DNA from: Agromyces cavernae
GTDB lineage: Bacteria; Actinomycetota; Actinomycetes; Actinomycetales; Microbacteriaceae
DNA length: 64,000 bases
Direction: 5' to 3'
Assembly: GCF_021044935.1 (NCBI RefSeq)
Contig: NZ_JAJNMP010000005.1
Location: forward strand, 1 to 64,000
The notes below the pieces were generated by a model that saw only the letters and a program-made list of their open reading frames with translations, was not told where the DNA came from and did no database searches. Shown here in pieces: positions 37,471 through 47,982 of this stretch. Each line of letters starts with the position of its first letter. Positions within the stretch are counted from its first letter, which is position 1. The position numbers and the translations under genes were made by a program.

Positions 37471-38715
37471 ATGGAATCGTCGAGTGGGCTCGTGATCGTC
37501 GGGGGCGGACTCGCCGGTGCGCGGGCGGCTGAGGGCGCCAGGGAAGCGGGATACGACGGGTCGATCACCATCGTCGCGGGCGAAGACGCGATGCCCTACA
37601 TCCGCCCGCCGCTGTCGAAGGAGTTCCTGATCGGAAAAGACGACCGGGCATCGATCGACGTGCACCCCGAGGCGTGGTACTCCGAGCAGGGGGTCGAGGT
37701 GCTGCGCGGGCGCCGGGCCGCGTCGATCGATCCGGCGGGCCACAGCCTCACGCTCGGCGATGACGAGGTGCTGCGCTACGACCGGCTGCTGCTCGCGACC
37801 GGTGCGTCGCCCCGACGGTTCCGTGGACCGGGCGCCGACCTCGCGGGCGTGCACCTCCTGCGCAGCGTCGACGACTCGATCGCGCTGCGCGACGCCATCG
37901 CATCGGGCGGCCGACGCGTCGTGATCGTCGGTGCCGGATGGATCGGGCTCGAGGTCGCGGCCGCCGCACGGGGCTACGGCAACGATGTCACGGTGCTCGG
38001 CCTCGAGACCGTGCCGCTGAACGCGGCGATCGGGGACTCGGCCGGCTCGGTCTTCGCCGAACTCCACCGCGCGCACGGCGTCACCCTGCGCATGTCGACG
38101 AGCGTGGCCGGCATGGTCGGCACCGAGGGCCGTGTCAGCGGAGTCGAGCTCGACGGTGGTGAGGTGGTGCCGGCCGACGTCGTCGTGGTCGGCATCGGCG
38201 CCATCCCCGAGACGGGGCTCGCCGAGTCCGCGGGCCTCGACGTCGACAACGGCGTGACGACCGATGCCGCGTTCCTCACGAGTGCGGCCGACGTATACGC
38301 CGTCGGCGACGTCGCGAGCGTGTTCCATCCGGTGCTCGGTCGACGCATCCGCATCGAGCACTGGGCGAACGCCGATGTCGCCGGCAAGGTCGCCGGTCGC
38401 TCGATGGCGGGTGAGACGGTCGAGTACGACGAGATCCCGTACTTCTACACCGACCAGTACGATCTGGGCATGGAGTACTCGGGTTACGGCACGCTCGCCG
38501 CGGGCATCGAACCGGTGTTCCGGGGCGATCGCGACGGGCGCGAGTTCGTGGCGTTCTGGGTGGATTCGGGCAAGGTCGTCGCGGGCATGAACGTCAACGT
38601 GTGGGACGTGAACGACACCGTGCAGCGGCTCATCCGTGACGAGGTCGTCGTCGAGCCCGAGCGGCTCGCCGACCCCTCGATTCCGCTCGATGCGCTCGTC
38701 GGGACATCCGAGTGA
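37471..38715 (+). CDS. FAD/NAD(P)-dependent oxidoreductase, ferredoxin-reductase type
   Basis: This 414-residue flavoprotein has an FAD-binding Rossmann motif VIVGGGLAGARAA (residues 8-20), an NAD(P)-binding motif VVIVGAGWIGLEVA near 150, and the second FAD motif DVYAVGDVAS near 274. The C-terminal dimerisation region resembles rubredoxin/ferredoxin reductases and AIF-like proteins. Its electron acceptor is unknown. It begins one base after the folE stop and overlaps the folP2-like gene by four bases. Confidence 0.88.
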   Translation: MESSSGLVIVGGGLAGARAAEGAREAGYDGSITIVAGEDAMPYIRPPLSKEFLIGKDDRASIDVHPEAWYSEQGVEVLRGRRAASIDPAGHSLTLGDDEVLRYDRLLLATGASPRRFRGPGADLAGVHLLRSVDDSIALRDAIASGGRRVVIVGAGWIGLEVAAAARGYGNDVTVLGLETVPLNAAIGDSAGSVFAELHRAHGVTLRMSTSVAGMVGTEGRVSGVELDGGEVVPADVVVVGIGAIPETGLAESAGLDVDNGVTTDAAFLTSAADVYAVGDVASVFHPVLGRRIRIEHWANADVAGKVAGRSMAGETVEYDEIPYFYTDQYDLGMEYSGYGTLAAGIEPVFRGDRDGREFVAFWVDSGKVVAGMNVNVWDVNDTVQRLIRDEVVVEPERLADPSIPLDALVGTSE

Positions 38716-39638
38716 TCGAACGATCGCCGCTCGGCTGGGTCGAACCGGCGATCACCCACCCGGTGCGCCGCATCGCGGGGCGCGAGGTCGACTTCCGCCG
38801 CACGATCGCGGTCATGGCCGTCGTCAACCGCACGCCCGACTCGTTCTACGACCGCGGCGCCACGTTCGGCCTGGTGCAGGCGGTCGGGGCCGCGCGACGT
38901 GCGGTCGAGCAGGGCGCCGCGTGGGTCGACATCGGCGGCGCGAAGTTCGGGCCGGGTCCGGCGATACCCGTGGCTGAAGAGATCGACCGGGTCGTGCCCG
39001 TCGTCGAGGCGCTGCATGGCGTCGAGGCCGCGATCTCGGTCGACACCTTCCACGCCGAGGTCGCCGCTGCCGCCATCGCCGCCGGCGCGCACGTCGTGAA
39101 CGACACGACGGGCGTGCACGACCCGGCGATCGCCGAAGTCGTCGCCTCGAGCGAGGCGACCCTCGTGATCACGCACAGCCGGGCCGAGCCTCGGCAGTGG
39201 TTTCCGCGCCCGCAGTACGACGACGTCGTCGGCGAGGTCGCCGCGTTCCTCGAGGAGCGCGTCGCGCTGGCCGTGCGGCACGGCGTGCCCGAAGATCGCA
39301 TCGTGCTCGACCCCGGCCACGACCTCAACAAGAACACCCGGCACTCGCTCGAGCTCACGCGCCGGTTCGGCGAACTCGCCCGACTCGGGTTCCCGCTGCT
39401 GGCCGCCGTGTCGAACAAGGACTTCATCGGCGAGACCCTCGACCGCCCACGCGATGGCAGGCTCGCCGGTTCGCTCGCGGCCGCCGTGTTCTGCGCGCTC
39501 CAGGGCGCGCGCATCCTGCGCATGCACAACGTGCCCGAGTCGGTCGACGCGGCCCGCATGGTTGAGGCGATCCTCGGGTGGCGCGCACCCGCGTACCTGA
39601 AGCACAACGTGGTCGACGGCCCGAACGAGGAATCGTGA
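38712..39638 (+). CDS. folP2: Dihydropteroate synthase-like protein, FolP2 type
   Basis: This 308-residue TIM-barrel protein is of the pterin-binding family. It matches mycobacterial FolP2 rather than FolP1: NRTPDSFYDRGATF replaces the usual NVTPDSFSDGG, DIGGAKFGPGP replaces the GGESTRPGA loop, and LAAVSNKDFIGETLDR is present. FolP2 of mycobacteria is reported to lack dihydropteroate synthase activity, so the true reaction here is open. The start is GTG 38712, overlapping the upstream stop. Confidence 0.82.
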   Translation: MIERSPLGWVEPAITHPVRRIAGREVDFRRTIAVMAVVNRTPDSFYDRGATFGLVQAVGAARRAVEQGAAWVDIGGAKFGPGPAIPVAEEIDRVVPVVEALHGVEAAISVDTFHAEVAAAAIAAGAHVVNDTTGVHDPAIAEVVASSEATLVITHSRAEPRQWFPRPQYDDVVGEVAAFLEERVALAVRHGVPEDRIVLDPGHDLNKNTRHSLELTRRFGELARLGFPLLAAVSNKDFIGETLDRPRDGRLAGSLAAAVFCALQGARILRMHNVPESVDAARMVEAILGWRAPAYLKHNVVDGPNEES

Positions 39639-40357
39639 CCGCCGCGCCGGCCGGGCTCGCGCGCGAGGAACTGCTCGCCGCCTACGCGATCGAAGACCGC
39701 GCCACGCCGCGGGTGCGCATGAACTTCGTGATGAGCCTCGACGGTGCAGTCACGCTCGACGGGCGCAGCGGCGGGCTCGGCAACGCCGACGACCGGCGCA
39801 TCATGGGCGTGCTGCGCGCGCTCGCCGACGTCATCCTCGTCGGGGCGGGCACCGTTCGCGTCGAGGGCTACGGCGGCGTGCGCCTGCCCGACGAGGTCGC
39901 AGCGTGGCGGACCGGCCGGGGCATGGCAGCGCAACCCCCGCTCGCGGTCGTCTCATCGCGGCTCGACCTCGCCCCGGGGCATCCGTTCTTCACCGACGCC
40001 ACCGTGCGTCCGATCGTCGTGACCCACTCGGCGGCACCCGCGGATCGGCGGGCCGCGCTCGCCGAGGTCGCCGACATGATCGTGAGCCCCGGTGACGCGG
40101 TGGACCTGCGGCACGCGCTCGCCGCGCTCGCCGACCGTGGGCTGCCGCAGGTGCTCTGCGAGGGAGGACCCCATCTGTTCGGCGCGCTGCTGGCCGCCGA
40201 CCTGGTCGACGAGCTGTGCCTCAGCCTGTCGTCCGTGCTCGTGGCGGGCGACGCCGGGCGTATCGCGGCGGGTGCCGAGGTGCCGCCGCGGCGCATGCGG
40301 CTCGTGCACGAGCTGCCGACCGACGAGATGCTGTTCCTGCGCTACGCGCGCGGGTGA
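39635..40357 (+). CDS. RibD C-terminal domain / DHFR-like pteridine or pyrimidine reductase
   Basis: This 240-residue reductase has the RibD_C fold: VRMNFVMSLDGAVTLDG at the start, VILVGAGTVRVEGYG for NADPH binding, and VLCEGGPHLFGALLAADLVDE near residue 175. Members reduce pyrimidine or pterin rings. The GTG start overlaps the folP2-like stop (GTGA), so the four genes from folE on are translationally coupled. The likely substrate is a pterin made by the upstream enzymes; this is inference. Confidence 0.8.
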   Translation: MTAAPAGLAREELLAAYAIEDRATPRVRMNFVMSLDGAVTLDGRSGGLGNADDRRIMGVLRALADVILVGAGTVRVEGYGGVRLPDEVAAWRTGRGMAAQPPLAVVSSRLDLAPGHPFFTDATVRPIVVTHSAAPADRRAALAEVADMIVSPGDAVDLRHALAALADRGLPQVLCEGGPHLFGALLAADLVDELCLSLSSVLVAGDAGRIAAGAEVPPRRMRLVHELPTDEMLFLRYARG

Positions 40358-40386
40358 GCGGCGGCGCAAGGGCGGTACGGCGCCAA

Positions 40387-40444
40387 CTCAGGAGAATGGG
40401 ACGCATCCACGCGTCAGAGGCCGCCTCAGTGCAATTCTCCTGAG
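40387..40444. repeat. Clover-leaf inverted repeat
   Basis: CTCAGGAGAAT (40387-40397) and ATTCTCCTGAG (40434-40444) pair perfectly. Inside are GACGC-ATCCAC-GCGTC (40400-40415) and GAGG-CCG-CCTC just after it, giving a three-way junction. It lies between the convergent RibD-like and XPB-like genes and could be a terminator or a dispersed REP-like element. No T-run follows. Confidence 0.65.
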
Positions 40445-40482
40445 CAGGGACGGGGCGTGGGCGTGCCCGGCGCCGAACGGCG

Positions 40483-42126
40483 TCACGCGGCCTCGAGCGC
40501 GTGGGCGTCGAGGATCGTATAGCTGTAGCCCTGCTCGGCGAGGAACCGCTGACGGTTCTGCGCGAAGTCCTGGTCGACGGTGTCGCGCGCGACGAGGGTG
40601 TAGAAGTTCGCCGACAGACCCGACTCCTTGGGGCGCAGCAGCCGGCCGAGGCGCTGCGCCTCCTCTTGACGCGAGCCGAACGAGCCCGACACCTGGATCG
40701 CGACCGTCGCCTCGGGCAGGTCGACCGAGAAGTTCGCGACCTTCGAGACCACGAGCACCGGGGTTCGGCCCTCACGGAACTCCTGGAACAGCCGTTCGCG
40801 CTCGTCGACGGGGGTCGAACCGGTCAGTTGCGGTGCGTCGAGCGCCTCGGCGAGTTCGTCGATCTGGTCGAGGTACTGGCCGATCACGAGGATGCGCTCG
40901 CCGGCGTGCCGCGCGACGAGTTCTTTCACGACGCCGAGCTTCGCGGGGGCGGTCGCGGCGAGTCGATAGCGTTCGTCGTCGGCGGATGCCGCGTACGCGA
41001 GCCGCTCGGACTGCGGGAGGTCGATGCGCACCTCGAAGCAGGCCGCGGGCGAGATGAAGCCCTGGGCCTCGATCTCCTTCCACGGGGCGTCGAACCGCTT
41101 GGGACCGATGAGGCTGAACACGTCGCCCTCGCGTCCGTCTTCGCGCACGAGCGTCGCCGTGAGCCCGAGGCGGCGGCGCGCCTGCAGCTCCGCGGTGAGC
41201 TTGAACACGGGGGCGGGCAGCAGGTGCACCTCGTCGTAGACGACGAGGCCCCAGTCGAGCGCGTCGAGCAGCGCGAGGTGCGCGTACTCGCCCTTCCGCT
41301 TCGCGGTGAGGATCTGGTACGTCGCGATGGTGACGGGCTTGACCTCCTTCACCTGGCCCGAGTACTCGCCGATCTCGTCTTGCGTGAGGCTCGTGCGCTT
41401 CAGCAGTTCGTCGCGCCATTGGCGTGCCGACACGGTGTTCGTGACGAGGATGAGGGTCGTGGTCTTGGCCGTCGCCATCGCTCCCGCGCCCACGAGCGTC
41501 TTGCCGGCGCCGCAGGGGAGCACCACGACGCCCGAGCCGCCGTCGAAGAAGTTGTCGACGGCCTTCTGCTGGTAGTCGCGCAGGTGCCAGCCGTCCTGCT
41601 CGAGGTCGATCTCGTGCGGTGTGCCCGGCGTGTAGCCGGCGAGGTCCTCGGCCGGCCAGCCGAGCTTGACGAGCTCCTGCTTCAGCTGCCCGCGCGCCCA
41701 TGGCTCGACCAGGAAGCCGGTGTCGTCGAGGCGCTCGGTCAGCAGCGGCGCGATGCGCCGCGCGTTCGCCACCTCGGTGAGCACGGCGAGGTCGTCGGAG
41801 TGCAGGCGCAGCCTGCCGTCGTCGGTGCGGTCGATGACGAGGCGGCCATAGCGGCCGACCGTCTCGCGCATGTCGACCGACACCGTCTGCGGCACGGGGA
41901 ACTTCGCGTATCGCTCGAGCGTGCCGAGCATGTCGTCGGCGTCATGGCCGGCGGCGCGCGCGTTCCACAACCCCAGTCGGGTGATGCGGTAGGTGTGCAC
42001 GTGCTCGGGTGCTCGCTCGAGTTCGGCGAACACCGCGAGGTCGTGCCGGGCGTCTTCAGCTTGCGGGTGGGCGACTTCGAGCAGCACGGTGCGATCGCTC
42101 TGCACGATGAGTGGGCCGTCTGACAT
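40483..42126 (-). CDS. XPB-like superfamily 2 DNA helicase
   Basis: This 547-residue bacterial XPB homologue has Walker A LPCGAGKT, DEVH box (VVYDEVHLL), and C-terminal helicase motifs including GSFGSRQEEAQRLGRLLRP. XPB proteins unwind or translocate on DNA in repair; the bacterial role is not well defined. TAGACT precedes ATG 42126 by 8 bases. The next gene upstream (helicase-associated protein) is transcribed in the same direction, a conserved pairing in actinobacteria. Confidence 0.9.
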   Translation of the reverse strand: MSDGPLIVQSDRTVLLEVAHPQAEDARHDLAVFAELERAPEHVHTYRITRLGLWNARAAGHDADDMLGTLERYAKFPVPQTVSVDMRETVGRYGRLVIDRTDDGRLRLHSDDLAVLTEVANARRIAPLLTERLDDTGFLVEPWARGQLKQELVKLGWPAEDLAGYTPGTPHEIDLEQDGWHLRDYQQKAVDNFFDGGSGVVVLPCGAGKTLVGAGAMATAKTTTLILVTNTVSARQWRDELLKRTSLTQDEIGEYSGQVKEVKPVTIATYQILTAKRKGEYAHLALLDALDWGLVVYDEVHLLPAPVFKLTAELQARRRLGLTATLVREDGREGDVFSLIGPKRFDAPWKEIEAQGFISPAACFEVRIDLPQSERLAYAASADDERYRLAATAPAKLGVVKELVARHAGERILVIGQYLDQIDELAEALDAPQLTGSTPVDERERLFQEFREGRTPVLVVSKVANFSVDLPEATVAIQVSGSFGSRQEEAQRLGRLLRPKESGLSANFYTLVARDTVDQDFAQNRQRFLAEQGYSYTILDAHALEAA

Positions 42127-42158
42127 AGCGTTCGAGTCTACGCCCGCTCGCTGCGCCG

Positions 42159-44024
42159 TCACCCGGCGGGCGCGGGTGCGACCGAGGCGATGGCCGAGAG
42201 GGGCAGGGTGCGTTCGATGTCGGCCTTGCGATCGCGGGCGCGCAGTCGGCCGTTCGCGACGCTCGCCGGCGCGAGCAGGTAGTCGGCGGTGTCGCCTCCG
42301 GGCATGCGCACGGTGACGGTGAGCGTTTCTTTGGCGCGCGCGGCCGCCTCGAGCTGACGTGCCAGCCACGCCTGCTCGGTCGCCTCGCCGCCGGGCTCCT
42401 CGAGCACTCGGTCGAGCAGCGCGCTGATCGGGTCGGCCTTGACCGTCACCACGGGTGCGGGTGCGAGCCGGTGCCGGCGCAACCGCACGATGTTGCCGGC
42501 GGCGTCTTCGGCGGCCACGGGGTAGCGCGCGTCGGAGAGGGCCCAGAACACGACATCAGGGGTGAACCGTGAGAGCAGCCGGTGCGGCCCGGACTGGCGC
42601 AGGCCGATCGACGCGAGCGACTGGTCGACGGCGAGGGTGCGCACGAGCTGCTCGTCGTCGGATCGGATCGACGCCTTCGCCGGGGCATCCGATTCGTCGG
42701 CCGCTGCGACGCGCACGGCGCCGAACCGCACGGCCGCTTCGCCGACCAGGTACGCGAGCGGCTGCGGAATCCCGGTGAGCGACAGCCCGCCGAGGAACTC
42801 GAGGATCGACTCGGCCGATTCGCCGGCTGCGAGGGCACGGTTGACGGATGCCGCGCTGACGCGATAGGTCGAGGCGAGGTCTCGACCCTCGACGTCGGCG
42901 ATTCCGCGCAGTCGGGCGTCGAGCGACGGTTCGAGCGGGCCGGGCGAGACGATCGTGAGGTCGTGCTGCAGGTACACCTTGTCGACCTGCGCGGGAAAGT
43001 ACGCGGCGAGCCGGTCGGCGGCCACGTCGAGTTGGCCGGCGAGCACGAGCCGCCCCGACTCGACGGGTTCACCGGCGACCGCGAGCCCGAGCGCCTCGGC
43101 CTCGCCGAGCAGCCGGTCGAGTCCGTCGTCGAGCCAATGCCCGCCCGCCGGGTAGTACCAGCGCACGTCGTCGCGGAGCGCGACCGCAGTGAGCGTGTCG
43201 GTGCGGCGCGCGACGAGGTCGCGCAGCGGCGCCGGAATGCGGTCGCGCCAGCACTCGGCGAGGCGCAGCCACCGGCCCTTCGCCGTCTCGAGCGCCCACG
43301 TCGCGCCGTGGTCGGATTCGAGCCAGAACGCGCCCTCGCGCGCGACGAGCCCCGCTTCGTCGGCGCGATGGAACAGGCGGGGCAGGTCTTCGAGCGTCGT
43401 GCCGCTGGCCTCGGCGAGCCGTTTCGAGTCGGGCAGTGCGAGCCCGCCCTTCGCGAGCTCGCGCGCGGGCTGCGTGCCGAGCTCGGAGAGGAGCTCGGCG
43501 GTCGCCGCGACGGTCGCATAGGCGGCCTCGGACGAGCGTCGCTCGAGGATGCTGCGGTCGACCTCGTCGCCGGTGACGAGCACGGGCGGGGCGGGGGCGG
43601 CGAGCTCGGCGGCCGACGGGAGGTCTTCGCCGAGGCGCGGCACGAGGCGCGAGGTCAGCGCGACGGGCACGTGCACGCGCCGTTCGGCGACGACGATGAG
43701 CAGGGCGCCGCCGAGGCGCTCGAGCAGTTCCTCGGCCCCGGTGATCAGGTCGTCGGATGCCGCGAGCTGGGCCAGTTCGCCGCGGACGTCGTCGACCGTG
43801 GTGCCGCCGGCGTTGCCGGCGGCGAGCCCCGCCGCGACCGCGAGCACGGCGAGGCGCCGACGGTCGAGGCGACTGATCGCATGGTCGAGCGAGTCGGGGG
43901 AGAGGAGGAGCTCGGCGAGATCGAACAGGTCGTGCACCCCGTTCGGCTCGAACTCGCGCGATTGGAGGGCTGCAGCGAGTTCTTCTCGCGGCAGCTCTCG
44001 AAGTCGTGCAGCCAGTTCGAGCAT
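42159..44024 (-). CDS. Helicase-associated (XPB/Ssl2-like) domain protein
   Basis: This 621-residue protein carries no Walker motifs. Its C-terminal part (about 330-560, with LDVAADRLAAYFPAQVDKVYLQHDLTIVSPGPL) matches the helicase_C_3 / XPB-associated domain family. The N-terminal half has winged-helix-like repeats. It probably works with the XPB-like helicase 32 bases downstream. It starts 10 bases after a small membrane protein gene on the same strand. Confidence 0.82.
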   Translation of the reverse strand: MLELAARLRELPREELAAALQSREFEPNGVHDLFDLAELLLSPDSLDHAISRLDRRRLAVLAVAAGLAAGNAGGTTVDDVRGELAQLAASDDLITGAEELLERLGGALLIVVAERRVHVPVALTSRLVPRLGEDLPSAAELAAPAPPVLVTGDEVDRSILERRSSEAAYATVAATAELLSELGTQPARELAKGGLALPDSKRLAEASGTTLEDLPRLFHRADEAGLVAREGAFWLESDHGATWALETAKGRWLRLAECWRDRIPAPLRDLVARRTDTLTAVALRDDVRWYYPAGGHWLDDGLDRLLGEAEALGLAVAGEPVESGRLVLAGQLDVAADRLAAYFPAQVDKVYLQHDLTIVSPGPLEPSLDARLRGIADVEGRDLASTYRVSAASVNRALAAGESAESILEFLGGLSLTGIPQPLAYLVGEAAVRFGAVRVAAADESDAPAKASIRSDDEQLVRTLAVDQSLASIGLRQSGPHRLLSRFTPDVVFWALSDARYPVAAEDAAGNIVRLRRHRLAPAPVVTVKADPISALLDRVLEEPGGEATEQAWLARQLEAAARAKETLTVTVRMPGGDTADYLLAPASVANGRLRARDRKADIERTLPLSAIASVAPAPAG

Positions 44025-44034
44025 CGTCTCCTGT

Positions 44035-44310
44035 TCAGCTCGCCCGGGCTCTGGCCTCGCGTGAGCGACGCACCCAGTTCACGACGAGCAGTGCGATGAG
44101 CAGCAGGAACCCGATCGGCAGGCCGAACCACGGGAGCATGATGATGAACGGCCAGACGCCCTGGCTGAAGCCGTCGTCGGCCCCGGCCCCGGCCGCGGTG
44201 CCGATGATGACCGCGAGGAACGCGAGGATCGAGAGGCCGACCACCGCCGCGAACATGAACGCGAGGACGCGCTCGGCGCGATGTTCGGTGATGGGGCCAG
44301 GCTCGGTCAC
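44035..44310 (-). CDS. Small two-helix membrane protein
   Basis: This 91-residue protein has two hydrophobic helices (about 17-40 and 55-78) and a basic C-terminus. The GTG start at 44310 is followed by a typical soluble N-terminus (TEPGPITEHRAERV). Database relatives are sometimes named as transporter ATPases, which the sequence does not support. It leads a three-gene leftward run with the two helicase-related genes. Confidence 0.7.
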   Translation of the reverse strand: MTEPGPITEHRAERVLAFMFAAVVGLSILAFLAVIIGTAAGAGADDGFSQGVWPFIIMLPWFGLPIGFLLLIALLVVNWVRRSREARARAS

Positions 44311-44527
44311 CTCACCAGAATAGGACAGCGCGGGCCGAACCCGCTCGTCCCCACGTGGAACGGCTGCACGGAGGGCGCCGTCCGCTCGGGCGAGCCCGCC
44401 GCGAGGACCGTGCTCACCGCCTCGGTTCACGCCGCCGGCAGTGATGCGCCCGTTGCGAGACCGTAGACTGGAGGTCGGACGGGTGCGCCATTTCGGCGCG
44501 CCCGGAGACGCGAGCGAGGTCCACACG
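44311..44527 (+). promoter_or_regulatory. Divergent gap with csp promoter
   Basis: TAGACT (44465-44470 region) with TGATGC 16 bases upstream forms a promoter about 60 bases before the cold-shock-like gene. No other feature is seen in this 217-base gap. Confidence 0.4.
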
Positions 44528-44908
44528 ATGCCCACTGGCAAGGTCAAGTTCTACGACGACGAGAAGGGATTCGGCTTCATCACCTCCGATGACGGCCAGG
44601 AGGTCTTCCTCCACGCATCCGCCCTCCCCGCCGGCGCGACCGTGCGCGCGGGCACACGCCTCGAGTTCGGCATCGCCGACGGCAAGCGCGGAGCGCAGGC
44701 GCTCTCGGTGCGCGTGCTCGACGCGCCGCCGAGCCTCGTCAAGATGCATCGCAAGCCCGCTGATGACATGGCGGTCATCGTCGAGGACGTCGTCAAGGTG
44801 CTCGACGGCATCGGCGCAGACCTGCGTCGCGGCCGCTACCCGGAGAAGTCGAAGGCCCGCACCGTCGCGGCGGTGCTGCGCAAGGTTGCTGACGACCTCG
44901 ATGCCTGA
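44528..44908 (+). CDS. Cold-shock domain protein with C-terminal extension
   Basis: This 126-residue protein has a cold-shock domain (residues 1-66; RNP1 KGFGFITS, RNP2 VFLHASAL) followed by a 60-residue helical basic extension (DDMAVIVEDVVKVLDGIGADLRRG). It is almost twice the length of CspA. The upstream frame before ATG 44528 is not coding. It overlaps the DUF3027 gene by 8 bases, so the two are co-expressed. Confidence 0.88.
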   Translation: MPTGKVKFYDDEKGFGFITSDDGQEVFLHASALPAGATVRAGTRLEFGIADGKRGAQALSVRVLDAPPSLVKMHRKPADDMAVIVEDVVKVLDGIGADLRRGRYPEKSKARTVAAVLRKVADDLDA

Positions 44909-45650
44909 CGCGCCCGGAATCGAGCAGGCCGAGGTCGAGGCGACGTCGGCGCCGGCGGCTGCGCCCGTCGTCGCCGACGAGGTGCTGCTCGCATCGGTCG
45001 ACCTCGCACGCCGCGCGCTGCTCGAGGTGACCGCACCCGAGACCGTCGGCTCGGTGGTCGGACACGTCGCCGAGGGCGAGCACGTGCTGACCCTGCTGTT
45101 CGCCTCCGACCTGTCGGGCTACCCGGGCTGGCGCTGGAGCGTGACCATCGCCCGCGTCGACGACGGCGAGCCGACGGTGCTCGAGACCGAGCTCATGCCG
45201 GGCGAGGCGGCGCTGCTCGCGCCCGAGTGGGTCCCGTGGTCCGAGCGCCTCGCCGAGTACCGGGCGGCACAGGAAGCCGCGGCCGCGGCAGCGCGAGAGG
45301 ACGCTGAGGCCGAGGGCAGCGCCGACGACGAACTGCTCGACGGCGACGACTTCGACGACGAGGACCACGACGACCTCGAGCTCGAGGCCGACGGCTTCGA
45401 GGTCGACGACGAAGACCTCGACGACGAAGACCTCGACGACGAAGACCTCGACGACGAAGACCTCGACGACGATGACGACCTCGACGAGGACGACCTCGAC
45501 GACGACTCCGAGGGCGACGATTTCGGCGCGGGCGACAGCGACGACGAGTTCGACGGCATCGACATCGATGCGCTCGACGACTCAGCCGACGAGGGCGATG
45601 ACGGTGAGGACGATGACGACCTCGCTCAGTCCGACGAGCCCTCGGCCTGA
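44901..45650 (+). CDS. DUF3027 protein with acidic repeat tail
   Basis: This 249-residue protein has a DUF3027 core (about 20-130) including VTAPETVGSVVGH and YPGWRWSVTIARVD. The last 110 residues are Asp/Glu-rich low complexity. Four exact 15-base units encoding DDEDL occupy 45405-45464. The function is unknown; the family is always next to a cold-shock-type gene in actinobacteria, to my knowledge. Its end overlaps DUF2530 on the other strand by 25 bases. Confidence 0.85.
   Translation: MPDAPGIEQAEVEATSAPAAAPVVADEVLLASVDLARRALLEVTAPETVGSVVGHVAEGEHVLTLLFASDLSGYPGWRWSVTIARVDDGEPTVLETELMPGEAALLAPEWVPWSERLAEYRAAQEAAAAAAREDAEAEGSADDELLDGDDFDDEDHDDLELEADGFEVDDEDLDDEDLDDEDLDDEDLDDDDDLDEDDLDDDSEGDDFGAGDSDDEFDGIDIDALDDSADEGDDGEDDDDLAQSDEPSA
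45405..45464 (+). repeat. Tandem repeat inside the DUF3027 gene
   Basis: Four head-to-tail copies of the 15-base unit GACGACGAAGACCTC encode DDEDL. Degenerate copies follow to about 45500. Slippage could change the tail length. Confidence 0.85.
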
Positions 45651-45889
45651 CGCGCCCGCCGCCTGATCACCTGCACTACGAGCAGTCCGACGAGCCCGAG
45701 GCCCACTCCGACGGCGGCGGCGATGGCGAACCAGCCGTAGCCGGCCGCTTCGAGCTGCGACTGGAACAGCAGCGACGCCACGAGTGCGACCAGCCAGGCG
45801 GCGGTTCCGACGGCGACCGCCTTGCGCGCATCGGCCCGAGCGGGCGCCGGGTCGGGCCGACGCTCCTGCTCGCTCAGCCAGAAGCGCAT
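45626..45889 (-). CDS. DUF2530 membrane protein
   Basis: This 87-residue actinobacterial DUF2530 protein has two membrane helices (about 28-46 and 52-74). The start MRFWLSEQERRPDP and the basic tail fit the family. The function is unknown. It follows serC by 5 bases on the same strand. Confidence 0.82.
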   Translation of the reverse strand: MRFWLSEQERRPDPAPARADARKAVAVGTAAWLVALVASLLFQSQLEAAGYGWFAIAAAVGVGLGLVGLLVVQVIRRRARQAEGSSD

Positions 45890-45894
45890 GCGAC

Positions 45895-47982
<2,088 letters not shown>

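Noticed and set aside
45405..45500. CRISPR-like short regular repeats
   Set aside because: They are head-to-tail coding repeats without spacers.
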